A stretch of 64,000 nucleotides of DNA from Planomicrobium soli (GCF_003014655.1 NZ_PYAT01000008.1:89438-153437); one strand, 5' to 3'; numbered from the stretch's first letter, positions 1 through 8,794 are shown. Notes: generated from the letters alone by a model not told the origin. Numbers and translations: made by a program.

Positions 1-366
1 CAAAGCTACTTGGAAACGTGTTTCAAAAACGTGCCAAGCGATAAAAATTACAAGGAAAACGCCTGTATAGCGTTGCAAGACCAACATCTGGTTACGGAAA
101 TAACTGTAGTGGCCCACATTGTGCTTTGAAGTGAACGCTATGTACAAGCCATAGAATGCATGATACACCAGCGGTAAATAGATAACGAAAATCTCCAAGA
201 AAATAACGAACGGTAAGTTCGCCATAAAGTGTGAAGCATCGTTAAAAGCTTGTTCACCTTGTGTTGCGAAATGATTGACGATCAAATGCTGCGTCAAGAA
301 CACACCAATCGGAATAATTCCTAATAATGAGTGCAACCTGCGCAATAAAAATTCACGATTTTCCAA
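1..366 (-). CDS. sdhC: Succinate dehydrogenase cytochrome b558 subunit SdhC, 3' end cut by window
   Basis: Membrane anchor of succinate dehydrogenase (complex II), carrying haem b and passing electrons from succinate to menaquinone. The visible 122 codons match the Bacillus SdhC pattern: an N-terminal ENREFLLRRLHSLLG stretch, then hydrophobic membrane segments, with histidines in QHLIVNHF, LVYHAFYG and AWHVFETR that are the expected haem ligands. I chose the TTG start at 366 because GGAGGG lies 8 bases upstream and the protein then begins MENREF, like B. subtilis SdhC. The gene continues beyond position 1; sdhA and sdhB are expected there. It is divergent from yslB, as in B. subtilis. Confidence 0.93.
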   Translation of the reverse strand, partial: MENREFLLRRLHSLLGIIPIGVFLTQHLIVNHFATQGEQAFNDASHFMANLPFVIFLEIFVIYLPLVYHAFYGLYIAFTSKHNVGHYSYFRNQMLVLQRYTGVFLVIFIAWHVFETRFQVAL

Positions 367-416
367 AACTTTTACCCTCCTCAACCCAATAATAGGCAGC
401 AAAAAAAGCAATCGAT

Positions 417-462
417 ATGTTACGAAAGCATCCATTGACTGCAACTAGCATCATGATACAAT
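417..462. promoter_or_regulatory. Overlapping divergent promoters of sdhC and yslB
   Basis: On the plus strand TTGACT (435-440), a 16-bp spacer and TACAAT (457-462) form a good sigma-A promoter towards yslB. On the minus strand TTGCAG (444-439), 16 bp and TAACAT (422-417) form a weaker one towards sdhC. The two -35 boxes overlap, so the two polymerases should compete. Seen in sequence; start points are inferred. Confidence 0.5.
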
Positions 463-568
463 AATATGACATATTTATTGTACTCCCCTAAAAAAGGAGC
501 GTCAAGGCAACCAAGCCTTTTTGCAAACATTCTTATTAGTATTTTATTATAGTGAAAGTAGGTTAACC

Positions 569-970
569 ATGACTGAAACAAATACAGTTTTAAGCGAGCA
601 TTTCGGTTACGAATTGATCAGGGACCATCTAATATCAGAGATTTTAGGGTCTCATGAGACGGAAATACTCTACTGGGCAGGAAAATCTCTTGCTCGCAAG
701 TTTCCTTTATTTTCGGTAGATGAAGCTCCAGACTTCTTTGCCCAAGCTAATTTCGGCGAATTAACTCTTGAAAAAAAGGCTAAAGATGAAACTATTTTTA
801 CCCTTATCCCATCAAAAATAGAAAATCGCTGCTTTAAATTAGAAGCAGGTTTTCTAGCGCAGCAGCACCAGAAAATTGGCGGCTACTTGACAGAAGCCTA
901 CGAAGAAGTATTCCAGAAAAAGAATTTGGTCCGTATTACCTTGAAAACAGACCTTCGTGAACGTGTCTAA
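569..970 (+). CDS. yslB: YslB, DUF2507 family protein of unknown role
   Basis: A 133-residue soluble protein of the DUF2507 (V4R-related) family, found beside sdhC in Bacilli. Family features visible are YELIRDHLISEILG near the start, ILYWAGKSLARKFPL, and the C-terminal KLEAGFLAQQ. No biochemical role is established. The open frame can be extended to a TTG at 521, but alignment with the family and the overlap with likely leader sequence favour the ATG at 569. The ribosome-binding site before 569 is weak. The gene stands alone between the sdhC/yslB promoter pair and a convergent terminator. Confidence 0.85.
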   Translation: MTETNTVLSEHFGYELIRDHLISEILGSHETEILYWAGKSLARKFPLFSVDEAPDFFAQANFGELTLEKKAKDETIFTLIPSKIENRCFKLEAGFLAQQHQKIGGYLTEAYEEVFQKKNLVRITLKTDLRERV

Positions 971-1042
971 ACTATGACAAATGTGGAAATCATACCACAT
1001 AAGCTGGTTTCTATTTTTCTTTATGCTCTATAGTTTTATCCA

Positions 1043-1076
1043 AAAACAAGACCCGACAAATGTCGGGTCTTGTTTT
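1043..1076. terminator. Bidirectional terminator between yslB and lysC
   Basis: A 16-bp perfect stem (AAAACAAGACCCGACA and its complement) with a two-base loop and A/T tails on both sides. It lies between two convergent genes and should end both transcripts. Confidence 0.9.
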
Positions 1077-1077
1077 C

Positions 1078-1557
1078 TTAATATGATAAACCGTAAGCAT
1101 CATGGAGAGCGCTGGCGGACTTCTCCATGTCGCTTTCCGGCACGACGACAGAGACTTTGATTTCAGAAGTGCTGACCATTTTCACCGGGATATCTTGCAG
1201 GCGCAGAATGTCGAACATGCGCGCTGCAACGCCGGGATTGGATACCATTCCGGAGCCGACGATGGAAACTTTGGCCAAGCCAACCTCGTAATTCAAGTTT
1301 ACGAAGCCGATTTCATCCCGATATGATTCCAGAACACGTTTTGTTTCTTCCAGGCTTTCTTCCTTGATGGAAAACGATACGGATGGGGGAATTTCTTCTG
1401 AAATGCTTTGGACAATAATATCGACATCGATATGATGTTCAGCTAGTTTCATGAAAATTTTAGCCAGCGAACCGTTGAACGGTTTTTCATAGCTGGCCGT
1501 TACACGGGCAATGCCCCGTTCGAACGCGACGCCTCTGACGATTAGATTTTTCTCCAC
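1078..1557 (-). CDS. lysC: Aspartokinase beta subunit from internal start
   Basis: B. subtilis LysC is known to be made as alpha and beta chains, beta starting inside the same frame. Here codon 246 is GTG, preceded by AGAGGTG six bases upstream. The predicted beta begins MEKNLIVRGVAFERG, aligning with the beta start MEQNLVVRG that I recall for B. subtilis. It would contain only the ACT regulatory domains (159 residues). The internal site is seen; its use is inferred. Confidence 0.6.
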   Translation of the reverse strand: MEKNLIVRGVAFERGIARVTASYEKPFNGSLAKIFMKLAEHHIDVDIIVQSISEEIPPSVSFSIKEESLEETKRVLESYRDEIGFVNLNYEVGLAKVSIVGSGMVSNPGVAARMFDILRLQDIPVKMVSTSEIKVSVVVPESDMEKSASALHDAYGLSY

Positions 1558-2292
1558 TGTGATCACCTCTTGTATGATTGTGCCCGGTTCATCTGAGTAG
1601 CTCGCTCGCACCGACAACGGGACATTGTTGTTTTTAGCAAATTCAACTGCACGCGGGTGCAATACTCCCGCTCCCAGATTGGCAAGCTCCAGCATTTCAT
1701 CGTAAGAAATCTGTTCCAGTTTGCGGGCGCCGTTAACATAACGCGGATCTGCCGTATAAACACCGTCGACGTCTGTATAAATTTCACATTTGTCTGCATT
1801 TAAAGCAGCTGCGAGCGCAACTGCTGTTGTATCGGAGCCTCCTCGGCCGAGAGTCGTAATATTGCCGACTTTATCAACCCCCTGGAAGCCGGCCACTACA
1901 CAGAAAAAGCCATTTTCCAGAACTCGTTCCAAACGTTCCGTATGAATTTGCTCGATGCGTGCATTGCGCGGGACGGATTCGGTTTCGATGCCGGCTTGCC
2001 AGCCTGTAAACGACAGCGCTTCATGGCCGAGCGCTTTGAAAGCCATCGCCAGCAAAGAAATTGTCACTTGTTCTCCTGTTGCCAGCAACATGTCCATTTC
2101 ACGCTTCGGCGGCTCTGTCGAAATTTCATTGGCTAATGCCACCAGTGTATCCGTTGTTTTTCCCATTGCCGAAACGACAATGACCACTCGATTGCCTTTT
2201 TCTTTTTCCAGTATCGCACGTTTTGCAACGCCTATAATTTTTTCCGGCGTCGCAACAGAAGTGCCGCCGAACTTCATCACTACAGTTTTCAT
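1078..2292 (-). CDS. lysC: Lysine-sensitive aspartokinase (alpha subunit)
   Basis: Phosphorylates aspartate, the first step to lysine, threonine, methionine and diaminopimelate. The 404-residue protein has the kinase signature VMKFGGTSV at residues 5-13, a GRGGSDTTA ATP site near residue 150-160, and two ACT domains in the C-terminal third (VSIVGSGM, KMVSTSEIKVSV). The ATG at 2292 is chosen because it follows a GGGAG site and gives the family N-terminus MKTVVMKFGG. The frame stays open upstream to 2394, but that stretch is riboswitch and terminator RNA. B. subtilis has the same gene next to uvrC, with lysine feedback. Here it lies behind a lysine riboswitch. Confidence 0.96.
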   Translation of the reverse strand: MKTVVMKFGGTSVATPEKIIGVAKRAILEKEKGNRVVIVVSAMGKTTDTLVALANEISTEPPKREMDMLLATGEQVTISLLAMAFKALGHEALSFTGWQAGIETESVPRNARIEQIHTERLERVLENGFFCVVAGFQGVDKVGNITTLGRGGSDTTAVALAAALNADKCEIYTDVDGVYTADPRYVNGARKLEQISYDEMLELANLGAGVLHPRAVEFAKNNNVPLSVRASYSDEPGTIIQEVITVEKNLIVRGVAFERGIARVTASYEKPFNGSLAKIFMKLAEHHIDVDIIVQSISEEIPPSVSFSIKEESLEETKRVLESYRDEIGFVNLNYEVGLAKVSIVGSGMVSNPGVAARMFDILRLQDIPVKMVSTSEIKVSVVVPESDMEKSASALHDAYGLSY

Positions 2293-2325
2293 TTTATCCA
2301 CTCCCACAGTTAATGTGGCTCTCAA

Positions 2326-2370
2326 CAAAAAAAGAGGCAGCCCGCCGCATATGCAGCAAACTACCTCTTT
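2326..2370 (-). terminator. Riboswitch-controlled terminator in the lysC leader
   Basis: On the minus strand AAAGAGGTAG pairs with CTGCCTCTTT and is followed by a run of T. It lies between the lysine aptamer and the lysC start, as expected for transcription attenuation when lysine is bound. Weak inner pairing (GCTGCATATGCGGC) completes the hairpin. Confidence 0.85.
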
Positions 2371-2394
2371 TATCATGTACGAAAAAACGTCCAT

Positions 2395-2565
2395 GTGAGA
2401 TAGCCCTCCAGAGATCTACTCTGACAGCCCTGCACTTCTTAAATGCAGGACCAGCATGCGGCTTTACAGTCCACCACACACTTCGGCGACCGCCCCTTTT
2501 CCCATTCTTCACAGATTCTGTCCATCTCTGAATGGGTACTTTTGACGTTCGCACCTCTATCACCA
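2395..2565 (-). promoter_or_regulatory. Lysine riboswitch (L-box)
   Basis: The minus strand carries the conserved L-box blocks in order: GATAGAGGTGCGAAC, AGTA, GGGAAAAGGGGCGGTCGCCG followed by AAG, GCTGTCA-type core sequence, and the closing TCTGGAGGGCTATC that pairs with GATAG to form helix P1. It precedes lysC and a terminator, matching the lysine-sensing attenuator of B. subtilis lysC. Confidence 0.93.
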
Positions 2566-2594
2566 CTCGTTACAAGTGATTTAATTATGTTATT

Positions 2595-2623
2595 ACGATA
2601 ACATACTCTTATTCCGTTGACAA
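2595..2623 (-). promoter_or_regulatory. Promoter of lysC leader
   Basis: TTGTCA at 2623-2618, a 17-bp spacer and TATCGT at 2600-2595. It overlaps the last codons of uvrC and starts the riboswitch transcript. Confidence 0.6.
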
Positions 2624-4402
2624 TGGCTGTTCAGTGAAATGATTGCGGATGGAAACCGCTAAACTTACCGGCATGCCGGCTTCTTTCAGTTCATCTACAG
2701 AAGCTTCTTTTATTTTTTTCACGGAACCGAAATGCTTAAGCAATTGCTGTTTGCGCTTTGGCCCGACGCCTTCTAAATTATCCAGTGCCGAAGTGATGGC
2801 ATTTTTCCCTCTTAACTGGCGGTGGAATGTAATAACAAATCGATGCACTTCGTCTTGAATGCGCTGCAGCAAATAAAACGCTTCGCTTGTCCGTTTGAGC
2901 GGCACCATTTCGATTGGTGAACCATACAGAAGCTGCGACGTTTGGTGTTTAGCATCTTTGGCAAGCCCTGCAATCGGAATCGAGAGCCCGAGCTCGTCCT
3001 CCAAAATTTCACGTGCCGACTCGATTTGTCCTTTTCCTCCGTCAATGATGATCAAATCGGGCAATGGCAGATCATCTTTTAGCACGCGGGTATAGCGACG
3101 GCGTATTACTTCGCGCATTGCTGCATAGTCATCCGGCTTAGACGCATTGCGCGTTTTGTATTTGCGGTAATCTTTTTTCGACGGTTTGCCATCGATGAAC
3201 GTAATCATCGCAGATACGGCATCAGCCCCTTGAATATGGGAGTTATCAAATGCTTCAATGCGCAGCGCCGTTTCGATGTTCAGCGCTTCGCCAAGTTCGA
3301 CACATGCCCCGATAGTCTTTGTTTCTTGCCGCTCAAGCAATTGGAATTTTTCCTTGATGGCAATTTCTGCGTTTTTCTTCGCCAATTCCACCAATTCTTT
3401 TTTCTTGCCCCGCTGCGGCACCAGTGTCCGGATTTCGAGCCACTCTTTGATCAATTCTGCATCTTCGCCTTCCGGCAACAAAATCTCGTTCGGCTTTACA
3501 TGATGCGATTGCTCATAAAATTGGCCAAGAAAAGTCTGGAACTCCTCTTGCGGGTCCCGGTACAGCGGAAATAAAGATACATCGCGTTCAATAAGTTTCC
3601 CTTGGCGCACGAAAAATACTTGGACACACATCCAGCCCTTATCGACAGCATAAGCGAAAACATCCCGGTTCGTAAAATCATTCATCGCCATCTTCTGTTT
3701 TTCCATGACGGTTTCAATATGGGAGATTTGGTCACGGTATTCCTTGGCCCGTTCAAACTCCAGGTTTTCCGCAGCTTCCGACATTTTCTCCACCAATTGC
3801 TGCTTCACTTCCCGAAAGCCGCCATTTAAGAATTTGGTAATGCCTTCGATCATATTTTGATAGGTTTCCTGCTCGACCGGTTTAATGCAAGGCGCAAGAC
3901 ATTGCCCCATGTGATAATACAAGCACGCGCGATCCGGCATTGTATGGCATTTCCGGAGCGGATAAAGCCGATCAAGCAGTTTTTTTGTCTCGCTTGCGGC
4001 ATACGCGTTTGGATAAGGCCCGAAATACTTGCCTTTATCCTTTTTCACCTGGCGGGTTGTAATCAGCTTTGGATGGCGCTCTCCCGTAATTTTCAAGTAC
4101 GGATAGGTTTTCCCATCTTTCAGCATGATATTGTATTTTGGATCGTATTTTTTGATCAAATTCAATTCCAGAATAAGGGCTTCCTTATCCGAATTTGTCA
4201 CAATATATTCGAAATCAACGATTTCATTAACAAGGCGCTGAGTTTTCGCATCATGGCTTCCGGTAAAATAAGAACGCACACGGTTTTTCAGAACCTTGGC
4301 TTTGCCGACGTAAATAATAGTATTTTGGCGGTCTTTCATTAAATAACATCCCGGCTGATCGGGAAGAACCGCCAATTTATGCTGCAGCAATTCACTTTTC
4401 AT
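2609..4402 (-). CDS. uvrC: UvrABC excinuclease subunit C
   Basis: Makes both incisions around bulky DNA lesions in nucleotide excision repair, with UvrA and UvrB. The 597 residues match the usual length. Visible parts are the N-terminal GIY-YIG nuclease ([19 protein letters not shown], residues about 18-36), the central UVR helix pair that binds UvrB ([14 protein letters not shown], about 213-226), the RNase H-like second nuclease (AFDNSHIQG), and two C-terminal helix-hairpin-helix motifs ([17 protein letters not shown]). The ATG at 4402 follows GGTGAGAG. It sits between trxA and lysC, as in B. subtilis. Confidence 0.97.
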   Translation of the reverse strand: MKSELLQHKLAVLPDQPGCYLMKDRQNTIIYVGKAKVLKNRVRSYFTGSHDAKTQRLVNEIVDFEYIVTNSDKEALILELNLIKKYDPKYNIMLKDGKTYPYLKITGERHPKLITTRQVKKDKGKYFGPYPNAYAASETKKLLDRLYPLRKCHTMPDRACLYYHMGQCLAPCIKPVEQETYQNMIEGITKFLNGGFREVKQQLVEKMSEAAENLEFERAKEYRDQISHIETVMEKQKMAMNDFTNRDVFAYAVDKGWMCVQVFFVRQGKLIERDVSLFPLYRDPQEEFQTFLGQFYEQSHHVKPNEILLPEGEDAELIKEWLEIRTLVPQRGKKKELVELAKKNAEIAIKEKFQLLERQETKTIGACVELGEALNIETALRIEAFDNSHIQGADAVSAMITFIDGKPSKKDYRKYKTRNASKPDDYAAMREVIRRRYTRVLKDDLPLPDLIIIDGGKGQIESAREILEDELGLSIPIAGLAKDAKHQTSQLLYGSPIEMVPLKRTSEAFYLLQRIQDEVHRFVITFHRQLRGKNAITSALDNLEGVGPKRKQQLLKHFGSVKKIKEASVDELKEAGMPVSLAVSIRNHFTEQPLSTE

Positions 4403-4418
4403 CTTCTCTCACCCTATT

Positions 4419-4450
4419 AAAAAACCGGGCGCCATCTCTGGACCCGGTTT
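4419..4450 (-). terminator. Terminator after trxA
   Basis: Minus-strand AAACCGGG, loop, CCCGGTTT and a T run, immediately after the trxA stop. It separates trxA from uvrC, although some readthrough into uvrC is likely since no strong uvrC promoter is visible. Confidence 0.85.
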
Positions 4451-4454
4451 AGAA

Positions 4455-4769
4455 TTATGCGTGTTGGTTAACCAATTCAGCTAAAGCTTCTTTTGGTCTG
4501 AATCCTACAACTTTATCAACTGTTTCTCCGTCTTTCATCAATAAAAGTGTCGGGATTGACATGATGCCGTAGTTTCCAGCTGTTTCTTGGTTTTCGTCGA
4601 CGTCTACTTTGACGATTTTTACTTTGTCGCTCATTTCAGCATCCAATTCTTCAAGTACTGGAGCAATCATTTTACATGGTCCGCACCAAGTCGCCCAAAA
4701 ATCGACTAATACTAAACCTTCTGCGATTTCTTGTGAAAAGTTCTGATCTGTGCCGTGTACAATTGCCAT
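4455..4769 (-). CDS. trxA: Thioredoxin
   Basis: Cytoplasmic dithiol reductase that keeps proteins reduced and feeds ribonucleotide reductase. At 104 residues it is full length, with the active site WCGPC at residues 28-32 and the cis-proline motif SIPT near residue 73. The ATG at 4769 follows AAGGAGG. An extended -10 promoter lies upstream. Monocistronic by its terminator. Confidence 0.97.
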   Translation of the reverse strand: MAIVHGTDQNFSQEIAEGLVLVDFWATWCGPCKMIAPVLEELDAEMSDKVKIVKVDVDENQETAGNYGIMSIPTLLLMKDGETVDKVVGFRPKEALAELVNQHA

Positions 4770-4810
4770 TAATAATTCCTCCTTATTTTGTAAACCCTAA
4801 CTATAAACCG

Positions 4811-4839
4811 ATTATAGCATGTGAATATTTCACTAGCCA
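4811..4839 (-). promoter_or_regulatory. Probable trxA promoter with extended -10
   Basis: TGC-TATAAT (-10 at 4816-4811) on the minus strand, about 40 bases before the trxA start. No good -35 is seen; the spacer holds a GTGAA-TAT-TTCAC inverted repeat. trxA in B. subtilis is Spx-activated, which fits a weak -35, but that is inference. Confidence 0.45.
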
Positions 4840-4886
4840 TTTTTTTGCTTACTCTTATTCTACCCGCATATTTCCATACTAAACGA

Positions 4887-4916
4887 AAAGCGGCCTTCCC
4901 TTAAGAAGGCCGCTTT
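4887..4916. terminator. Strong hairpin terminator, left copy of a pair
   Basis: AAAGCGGCCTTC pairs with GAAGGCCGCTTT. A degenerate copy occurs at 5354-5384, next to the etfA stop. This copy is about 470 bases beyond etfA and probably ends the fad/etf transcript. Confidence 0.75.
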
Positions 4917-4956
4917 CCAGTCTGTTGAGAAATCCCACAACAGGTTAATTAATGAA

Positions 4957-5071
4957 GCTTCAGGCGGACGCGTTCCGCGGGCTCGCGCCGAGCCGCTTCG
5001 TCGCTTCGCGACTCCAGGGTCTCGACTGACTCGCTGTCCCGCTGGAGCCGCTGCCTTTCGCTCAGGTCCCT
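4957..5071 (-). repeat. Intergenic repeat family R1, copy A
   Basis: GC-rich block without an open frame. Read on the minus strand it shares blocks GAGACCCTGGA, GAAGCGGCT and GCCCGCGGAACGCGTCCGCC with copies at 5170-5306, 28109-28181 and 47261-47368. It is inverted relative to copy B, so A and B could form a long cruciform or RNA stem. Confidence 0.7.
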
Positions 5072-5169
5072 AGAGCAAGAATGCACCACCAGGCATCTTG
5101 CGCTTGCTTAGCTAAGTCATGGAACATGAATAGAAGACTTCTCCCCCATTTACGGAGGTTGCCCAACCG

Positions 5170-5306
5170 GGCCGGACACGAAGACTCCTGTGGGAGCAGT
5201 GACAGAGTGGAACGATGGAGCGACACGAGCTGAAGACCCTGGACTGAGCACCACGAAGGAAGCGGCTGAAGCCGGGCCCACGGAAAGATAAGTGGCCGGG
5301 CCGGTT
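5170..5306 (+). repeat. Intergenic repeat family R1, copy B
   Basis: Plus-strand copy with GAAGACTCCTGTGGGAG, GCTGAAGACCCTGGACTGAG, GAAGGAAGCGGCTGAAGCCG and a degenerate CCCACGGAAAG end. Together with copy A it fills the 470-bp gap between the duplicated terminators. Apart from these repeats and terminators I see nothing else in 4890-5388. Confidence 0.7.
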
Positions 5307-5353
5307 GGATTTATGCATCCTCATTCCTTAAATACAGACTTTGACTACAGTCT

Positions 5354-5384
5354 GAAGTGGCCTTCCATTGAGAAGGTTGCTTTT
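5354..5384 (-). terminator. Degenerate terminator copy beside etfA
   Basis: GAAGTGGCCTTC...GAAGGTTGCTTTT aligns closely with the hairpin at 4887-4916 (same stem core and loop, several substitutions). It is directly downstream of the etfA stop. Mismatches make it weaker. Confidence 0.5.
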
Positions 5385-5388
5385 CTTA

Positions 5389-6354
5389 TTACATTACTTT
5401 ACGGAATTCTTCTGTGAGCATCGGAATGACTTCAAACAAGTCGCCGACAATGCCATAGTCTGCTACTTTAAAAATATTCGCTTCTGGATCTTTGTTGATG
5501 GCCACGATTACTTTTGAGTTGGACATGCCTGCTAAATGCTGGATTGCTCCAGAGATTCCAGCTGCAATGTACAAATCAGGTGTAACTACTTTGCCCGTCT
5601 GGCCGATTTGCAATGAATAGTCGACGTAATCTGCGTCACACGCCCCACGAGAAGCTCCTACCGCTCCGCCAAGAAGGTTCGCTAATTCTTGAAGCGGCCC
5701 AAAACCGTCTGCACTCTTGACTCCACGACCTCCAGCAACGATAACTTTCGCTTCTGAAAGATCGACGCCTTCCGCTGATTTGCGGACAACATTCTTAATA
5801 ATCGTACGCAAATTAGTGATGTCAACAGACAGTGAACTTACTTCGCCAGAACGCTCTTCGCGTGCAAGCGGCGCAATATTGTTTGGTCGGACAGTCACAA
5901 ATGTAAATCCTTCTTTGATTTTCTTTTTCTCGAATGCCTTGCCGGAATAAATCGGGCGGATGAAGACCGCATCGTCTCCTTCACCTTCGATTGACGTCAC
6001 ATCGGAAATTAAACCAGCCTGCAATTTAGATGCAATTTTAGGCGATAGATCTTTTCCGACCGCTGTATGGCCGAAAACAATGCCTTCTGGATTTTCCTGT
6101 TCAACAACAGCCATGAATGCCTGGCCGTATCCATCAGATGTATAGGACTTTAAATGCGGGTGTTCAACCGTTATGACACGGTCTGCTCCATAGTTGACAA
6201 GTTCTGCGCCAAATTCGCTGACAGCATCCCCAAGCAGCACCGCAACTACTTCTCCTCCGCCAGAAATTTGTTTCGCAGCAGCAATCGCTTCAAACGATAC
6301 GTTGCGCAATGCCCCTTCGCGCGTTTCGCCCAATACTAATACTTTTTTCGACAT
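5389..6354 (-). CDS. etfA: Electron transfer flavoprotein, alpha subunit
   Basis: With EtfB forms the FAD-containing carrier that takes electrons from acyl-CoA dehydrogenases to the quinone pool. At 321 residues it is full length. The C-terminal FAD domain is clear: [53 protein letters not shown]. The ATG at 6354 follows AGGGGGT at ten bases; an upstream in-frame codon at 6390 lacks a site. It ends the lcfA-fadR-fadB-etfB-etfA series, but is separated from etfB by an unusual 210-bp spacer. Confidence 0.96.
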   Translation of the reverse strand: MSKKVLVLGETREGALRNVSFEAIAAAKQISGGGEVVAVLLGDAVSEFGAELVNYGADRVITVEHPHLKSYTSDGYGQAFMAVVEQENPEGIVFGHTAVGKDLSPKIASKLQAGLISDVTSIEGEGDDAVFIRPIYSGKAFEKKKIKEGFTFVTVRPNNIAPLAREERSGEVSSLSVDITNLRTIIKNVVRKSAEGVDLSEAKVIVAGGRGVKSADGFGPLQELANLLGGAVGASRGACDADYVDYSLQIGQTGKVVTPDLYIAAGISGAIQHLAGMSNSKVIVAINKDPEANIFKVADYGIVGDLFEVIPMLTEEFRKVM

Positions 6355-6565
6355 AGTCCGTTTACCCCCTAAGTTGATGTGAAAAAACAATGCTTGAATT
6401 AGTTGAACTGAAGAATAAGATTCTAATAAGCCACTTTGGCTGTTTTGAACACGGCTTTTATCATGAGCCTGCGAAAACGTGGCTGTTTTAAGGAATATCC
6501 ACAGTCCAACCCATTAAGTTCAATAGATATAGATGACTTCAGAACCGATTATTATCTGTTTACTA
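6355..6565. other. Unexplained spacer between etfB and etfA
   Basis: About 210 bases, where Bacilli normally have a few tens. No open frame of note. The minus strand repeats AAAACAGCCA twice (in TTAAAACAGCCACG and CAAAACAGCCAAAG) with GTGGCT nearby, so a weak stem is possible. No convincing promoter or terminator is visible. Confidence 0.4.
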
Positions 6566-7339
6566 TTAAATTACTTTCGCTTCGTTTCTTAATAAGCCGA
6601 CCAGTTCGGTTACTTGCGTAGACAAGTCGCCTTCTAGTACACGGCCAGCCGCTTTTTTCGGCGGAAGGTAAATTTCAAGTGTTTCCGTTTTCGGTTCTAC
6701 ATCTTCTTCTTCGATATCAAGGTCGTCGATTTCCAATTCTTCGAGTGGTTTCTTCTTCGCTTTCATGATTCCTGGAAGTGATGGGTAACGCGGTTCGTTC
6801 AATCCTTGCTGGGCCGTGACCAATAACGGCAACGATGTTTCAAGTTCTTCTGCATCCCCTTCGATATCGCGGACAATTGTCACATTAGTGCCATCGATTT
6901 GAAGACTTGTAATTGTCGTTACGTAATTGATGCCTAGCAGATCGGCAACGCGCGGTCCGACTTGGCCAGATCCTCCGTCAATCGCCACGTTTCCAGCTAA
7001 GATCAAATCCGCTTCTTTGTCTTTCAGGTATTCAGCCAATATGTATGCTGTTGTGTATTGATCCATTTCTTCAAGATCATCTTCTGTATTAATCAAGACT
7101 GCTTTGTCAGCACCCATTGCTAGCGCTGTACGCAGTTGCTTTTCTGCTTCTTCGCCACCGATTGTGATTACGGTAACTTCGCCGCCATGGGCGTCACGGA
7201 CGGTAATCGCTTCTTCAATCGCGTATTCATCGTATGGGTTGATGATAAATTCCGCTCCGTCATTCTGTATTTTACCGTTAGCGATAACCAGTTTTTCTTC
7301 TGTGTCAAACGTGCGTTTCAATAATACGTAAATATTCAT
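6566..7339 (-). CDS. etfB: Electron transfer flavoprotein, beta subunit
   Basis: AMP-binding partner of EtfA in fatty-acid beta-oxidation. The 257-residue protein starts MNIYVLLKRTFDTEEK. Signature regions are AIEEAITVRDAHGGEVTVIT, ALAMGADKAVLI and LAGNVAIDGGSGQVGP. Two in-frame ATGs occur (7345, 7339); GGGAGG lies three bases from the first and nine from the second, so 7339 is preferred. The gene lies 20 bases after fadB, in the same operon. Confidence 0.96.
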   Translation of the reverse strand: MNIYVLLKRTFDTEEKLVIANGKIQNDGAEFIINPYDEYAIEEAITVRDAHGGEVTVITIGGEEAEKQLRTALAMGADKAVLINTEDDLEEMDQYTTAYILAEYLKDKEADLILAGNVAIDGGSGQVGPRVADLLGINYVTTITSLQIDGTNVTIVRDIEGDAEELETSLPLLVTAQQGLNEPRYPSLPGIMKAKKKPLEELEIDDLDIEEEDVEPKTETLEIYLPPKKAAGRVLEGDLSTQVTELVGLLRNEAKVI

Positions 7340-7359
7340 GAACATAAACCTCCCGAGTA

Positions 7360-8133
7360 TTATTTCCCTTTGAATTGTGCTTCACGTTTCTCCAAGAAAG
7401 CCTGAATGCCTTCTTTTGCATCTTCTGATACAAAGACTGTGCCAAACGATTGCGCTTCCGCTTCTACCCCTTCAAAATAGGAAGCGTGTTTCGCGTATTG
7501 CAGCATGTCGATCGCCGCTTTTACAGATACCGGGCTTTTCTTCGCAATTTTTTTTGCAATTGTAAGCGTTTGCGAAAGTAGTTCCTCTTCGGCGTATGCG
7601 CGGTTAGCCAGCCCGTACTGTGCAGCTTCGGTTCCCGAAATCGGATCGCTCGTCAACAGCATTTCCGCCGCCTTTGCAACACCGACGAATCTTGGCAGTC
7701 GTTGTGTACCTGCAAAACCAGGAATTAGGCCCAATTGAAGTTCCGGCAATCCCAGTTTAGCATTTTCAGAGACAAAACGCATATGGCAACTCATCGCCAA
7801 TTCCAATCCGCCGCCAAGAGCCGCTCCATGTATGGCAGCAATCACCGGCTTATGGAATGTTTCAACCCGTTCAAAAACTTTTTGGCCACTAGCAGATAAC
7901 TGTGAAAATTCCTCGCCAGAACCAACTTGAGTAAATTCTTTTATATCTGCTCCAGCCGAGAAAAATCTTCCTTCTCCGTGCAAAACTATCGCACGAACTT
8001 CATCATCTTTTTCTACTTGATTGAGCAGTTCGTCTACTTCCAGTATCAGCGCCCGTGATAAAGCGTTTGCCGGCGGACGGTTGATTGTTGCGACTGCGAC
8101 GCCTTCTTCCTTTTTCCAGCTAATGAATTCCAT
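7360..8133 (-). CDS. fadB: Enoyl-CoA hydratase (short chain)
   Basis: Hydrates trans-2-enoyl-CoA in beta-oxidation. The 257 residues carry the crotonase oxyanion-hole motifs: [10 protein letters not shown] and [16 protein letters not shown], with the catalytic glutamate region [26 protein letters not shown] precedes the ATG at 8133. It follows fadR by 16 bases and corresponds to B. subtilis FadB (YsiB) by order. The general family also includes other crotonases, so substrate range is inferred from the operon. Confidence 0.93.
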   Translation of the reverse strand: MEFISWKKEEGVAVATINRPPANALSRALILEVDELLNQVEKDDEVRAIVLHGEGRFFSAGADIKEFTQVGSGEEFSQLSASGQKVFERVETFHKPVIAAIHGAALGGGLELAMSCHMRFVSENAKLGLPELQLGLIPGFAGTQRLPRFVGVAKAAEMLLTSDPISGTEAAQYGLANRAYAEEELLSQTLTIAKKIAKKSPVSVKAAIDMLQYAKHASYFEGVEAEAQSFGTVFVSEDAKEGIQAFLEKREAQFKGK

Positions 8134-8149
8134 TCGATGGGCCCCTTTC

Positions 8150-8734
8150 TTATGTGCGCATTCCCTTCATCAACATTCGATGAACTTTAGGCGCCAATTC
8201 GACTAAATCATACTTTTGGTCATTCATGACCCAAGTAGTAATCGTCTCATCCATTGTACCGAAAACCATTTGCCTTGCTAAACGAATGTCCATTGTTTTA
8301 TCGAATTCCCCGTTTTCCATTCCCAAAATCAAAATTTTATCCATCAACTTCAAATATTCTCTTAACACGCCATTTATTCTCATACGTATTTCGGCATTAG
8401 ATTGCCGAAGCTCGAGTTGAGTGACAATTGCGAGATGGATGTCACTTGCAAGCAAACTAAAGTGGCTTTCGATCATTGAACCGAGCTTTTCAGACGCGGT
8501 ACTTTCTTTTGAAAGGATTTCTTCCAGTTTGCTGACGAACATTCCCATTTTTTCTTGAAAGACCGATATAAGAATGTCTTCTTTGTTTTTAAAATACAGG
8601 TAAATTGTTCCGTCTGCCACACCCGCTTGTCTGGCAATTTTGGACACCTGCGCTTGATGGTAGCCATTTTCAGCTATAACTATCACTGCAGCATCGACAA
8701 TCTGCCTGTATTTCGGCTTGTCTTTTTTAACCAA
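8150..8734 (-). CDS. fadR: FadR, TetR-family repressor of fatty-acid degradation
   Basis: Acyl-CoA-responsive repressor of beta-oxidation genes. At 194 residues it has the length of B. subtilis FadR (YsiA). The TetR helix-turn-helix is nearly identical to that protein: [20 protein letters not shown], with C-terminal [12 protein letters not shown] and [21 protein letters not shown]. The start is taken as TTG at 8734, after GGGTGG, giving [12 protein letters not shown]; no ATG lies in the right place and the longer frame runs through the operator. Its own promoter holds a large FadR palindrome, implying autorepression. Confidence 0.93.
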   Translation of the reverse strand: MVKKDKPKYRQIVDAAVIVIAENGYHQAQVSKIARQAGVADGTIYLYFKNKEDILISVFQEKMGMFVSKLEEILSKESTASEKLGSMIESHFSLLASDIHLAIVTQLELRQSNAEIRMRINGVLREYLKLMDKILILGMENGEFDKTMDIRLARQMVFGTMDETITTWVMNDQKYDLVELAPKVHRMLMKGMRT

Positions 8735-8752
8735 CTCATCACCACCCAAAAA

Positions 8753-8794
8753 AATATGAAAATATGAATGGCGGTTCATTCATATTTTCATATT
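8753..8794. promoter_or_regulatory. FadR operator (18-bp arms)
   Basis: Perfect inverted repeat: AATATGAAAATATGAATG, six-base spacer GCGGTT, and its exact complement. The core TGAATG-N6-CATTCA matches the B. subtilis FadR box. It begins in the -10 box of the fadR promoter, a typical repressor position. Confidence 0.88.

Noticed and set aside
521..568. TTG start for yslB with an upstream AAAAGGAGC
   Set aside because: The site is about 20 bases from the TTG, too far; the extra residues do not match the family.
2294..2394. N-terminal extension of lysC (34 codons, including an ATG at 2394)
   Set aside because: The stretch is the riboswitch P1 end and the attenuator terminator; the family N-terminus and a good ribosome site are at 2292.
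5112..5324. 70-codon minus-strand open frame
   Set aside because: It is the complement of repeat copy B, which recurs elsewhere in non-coding form.
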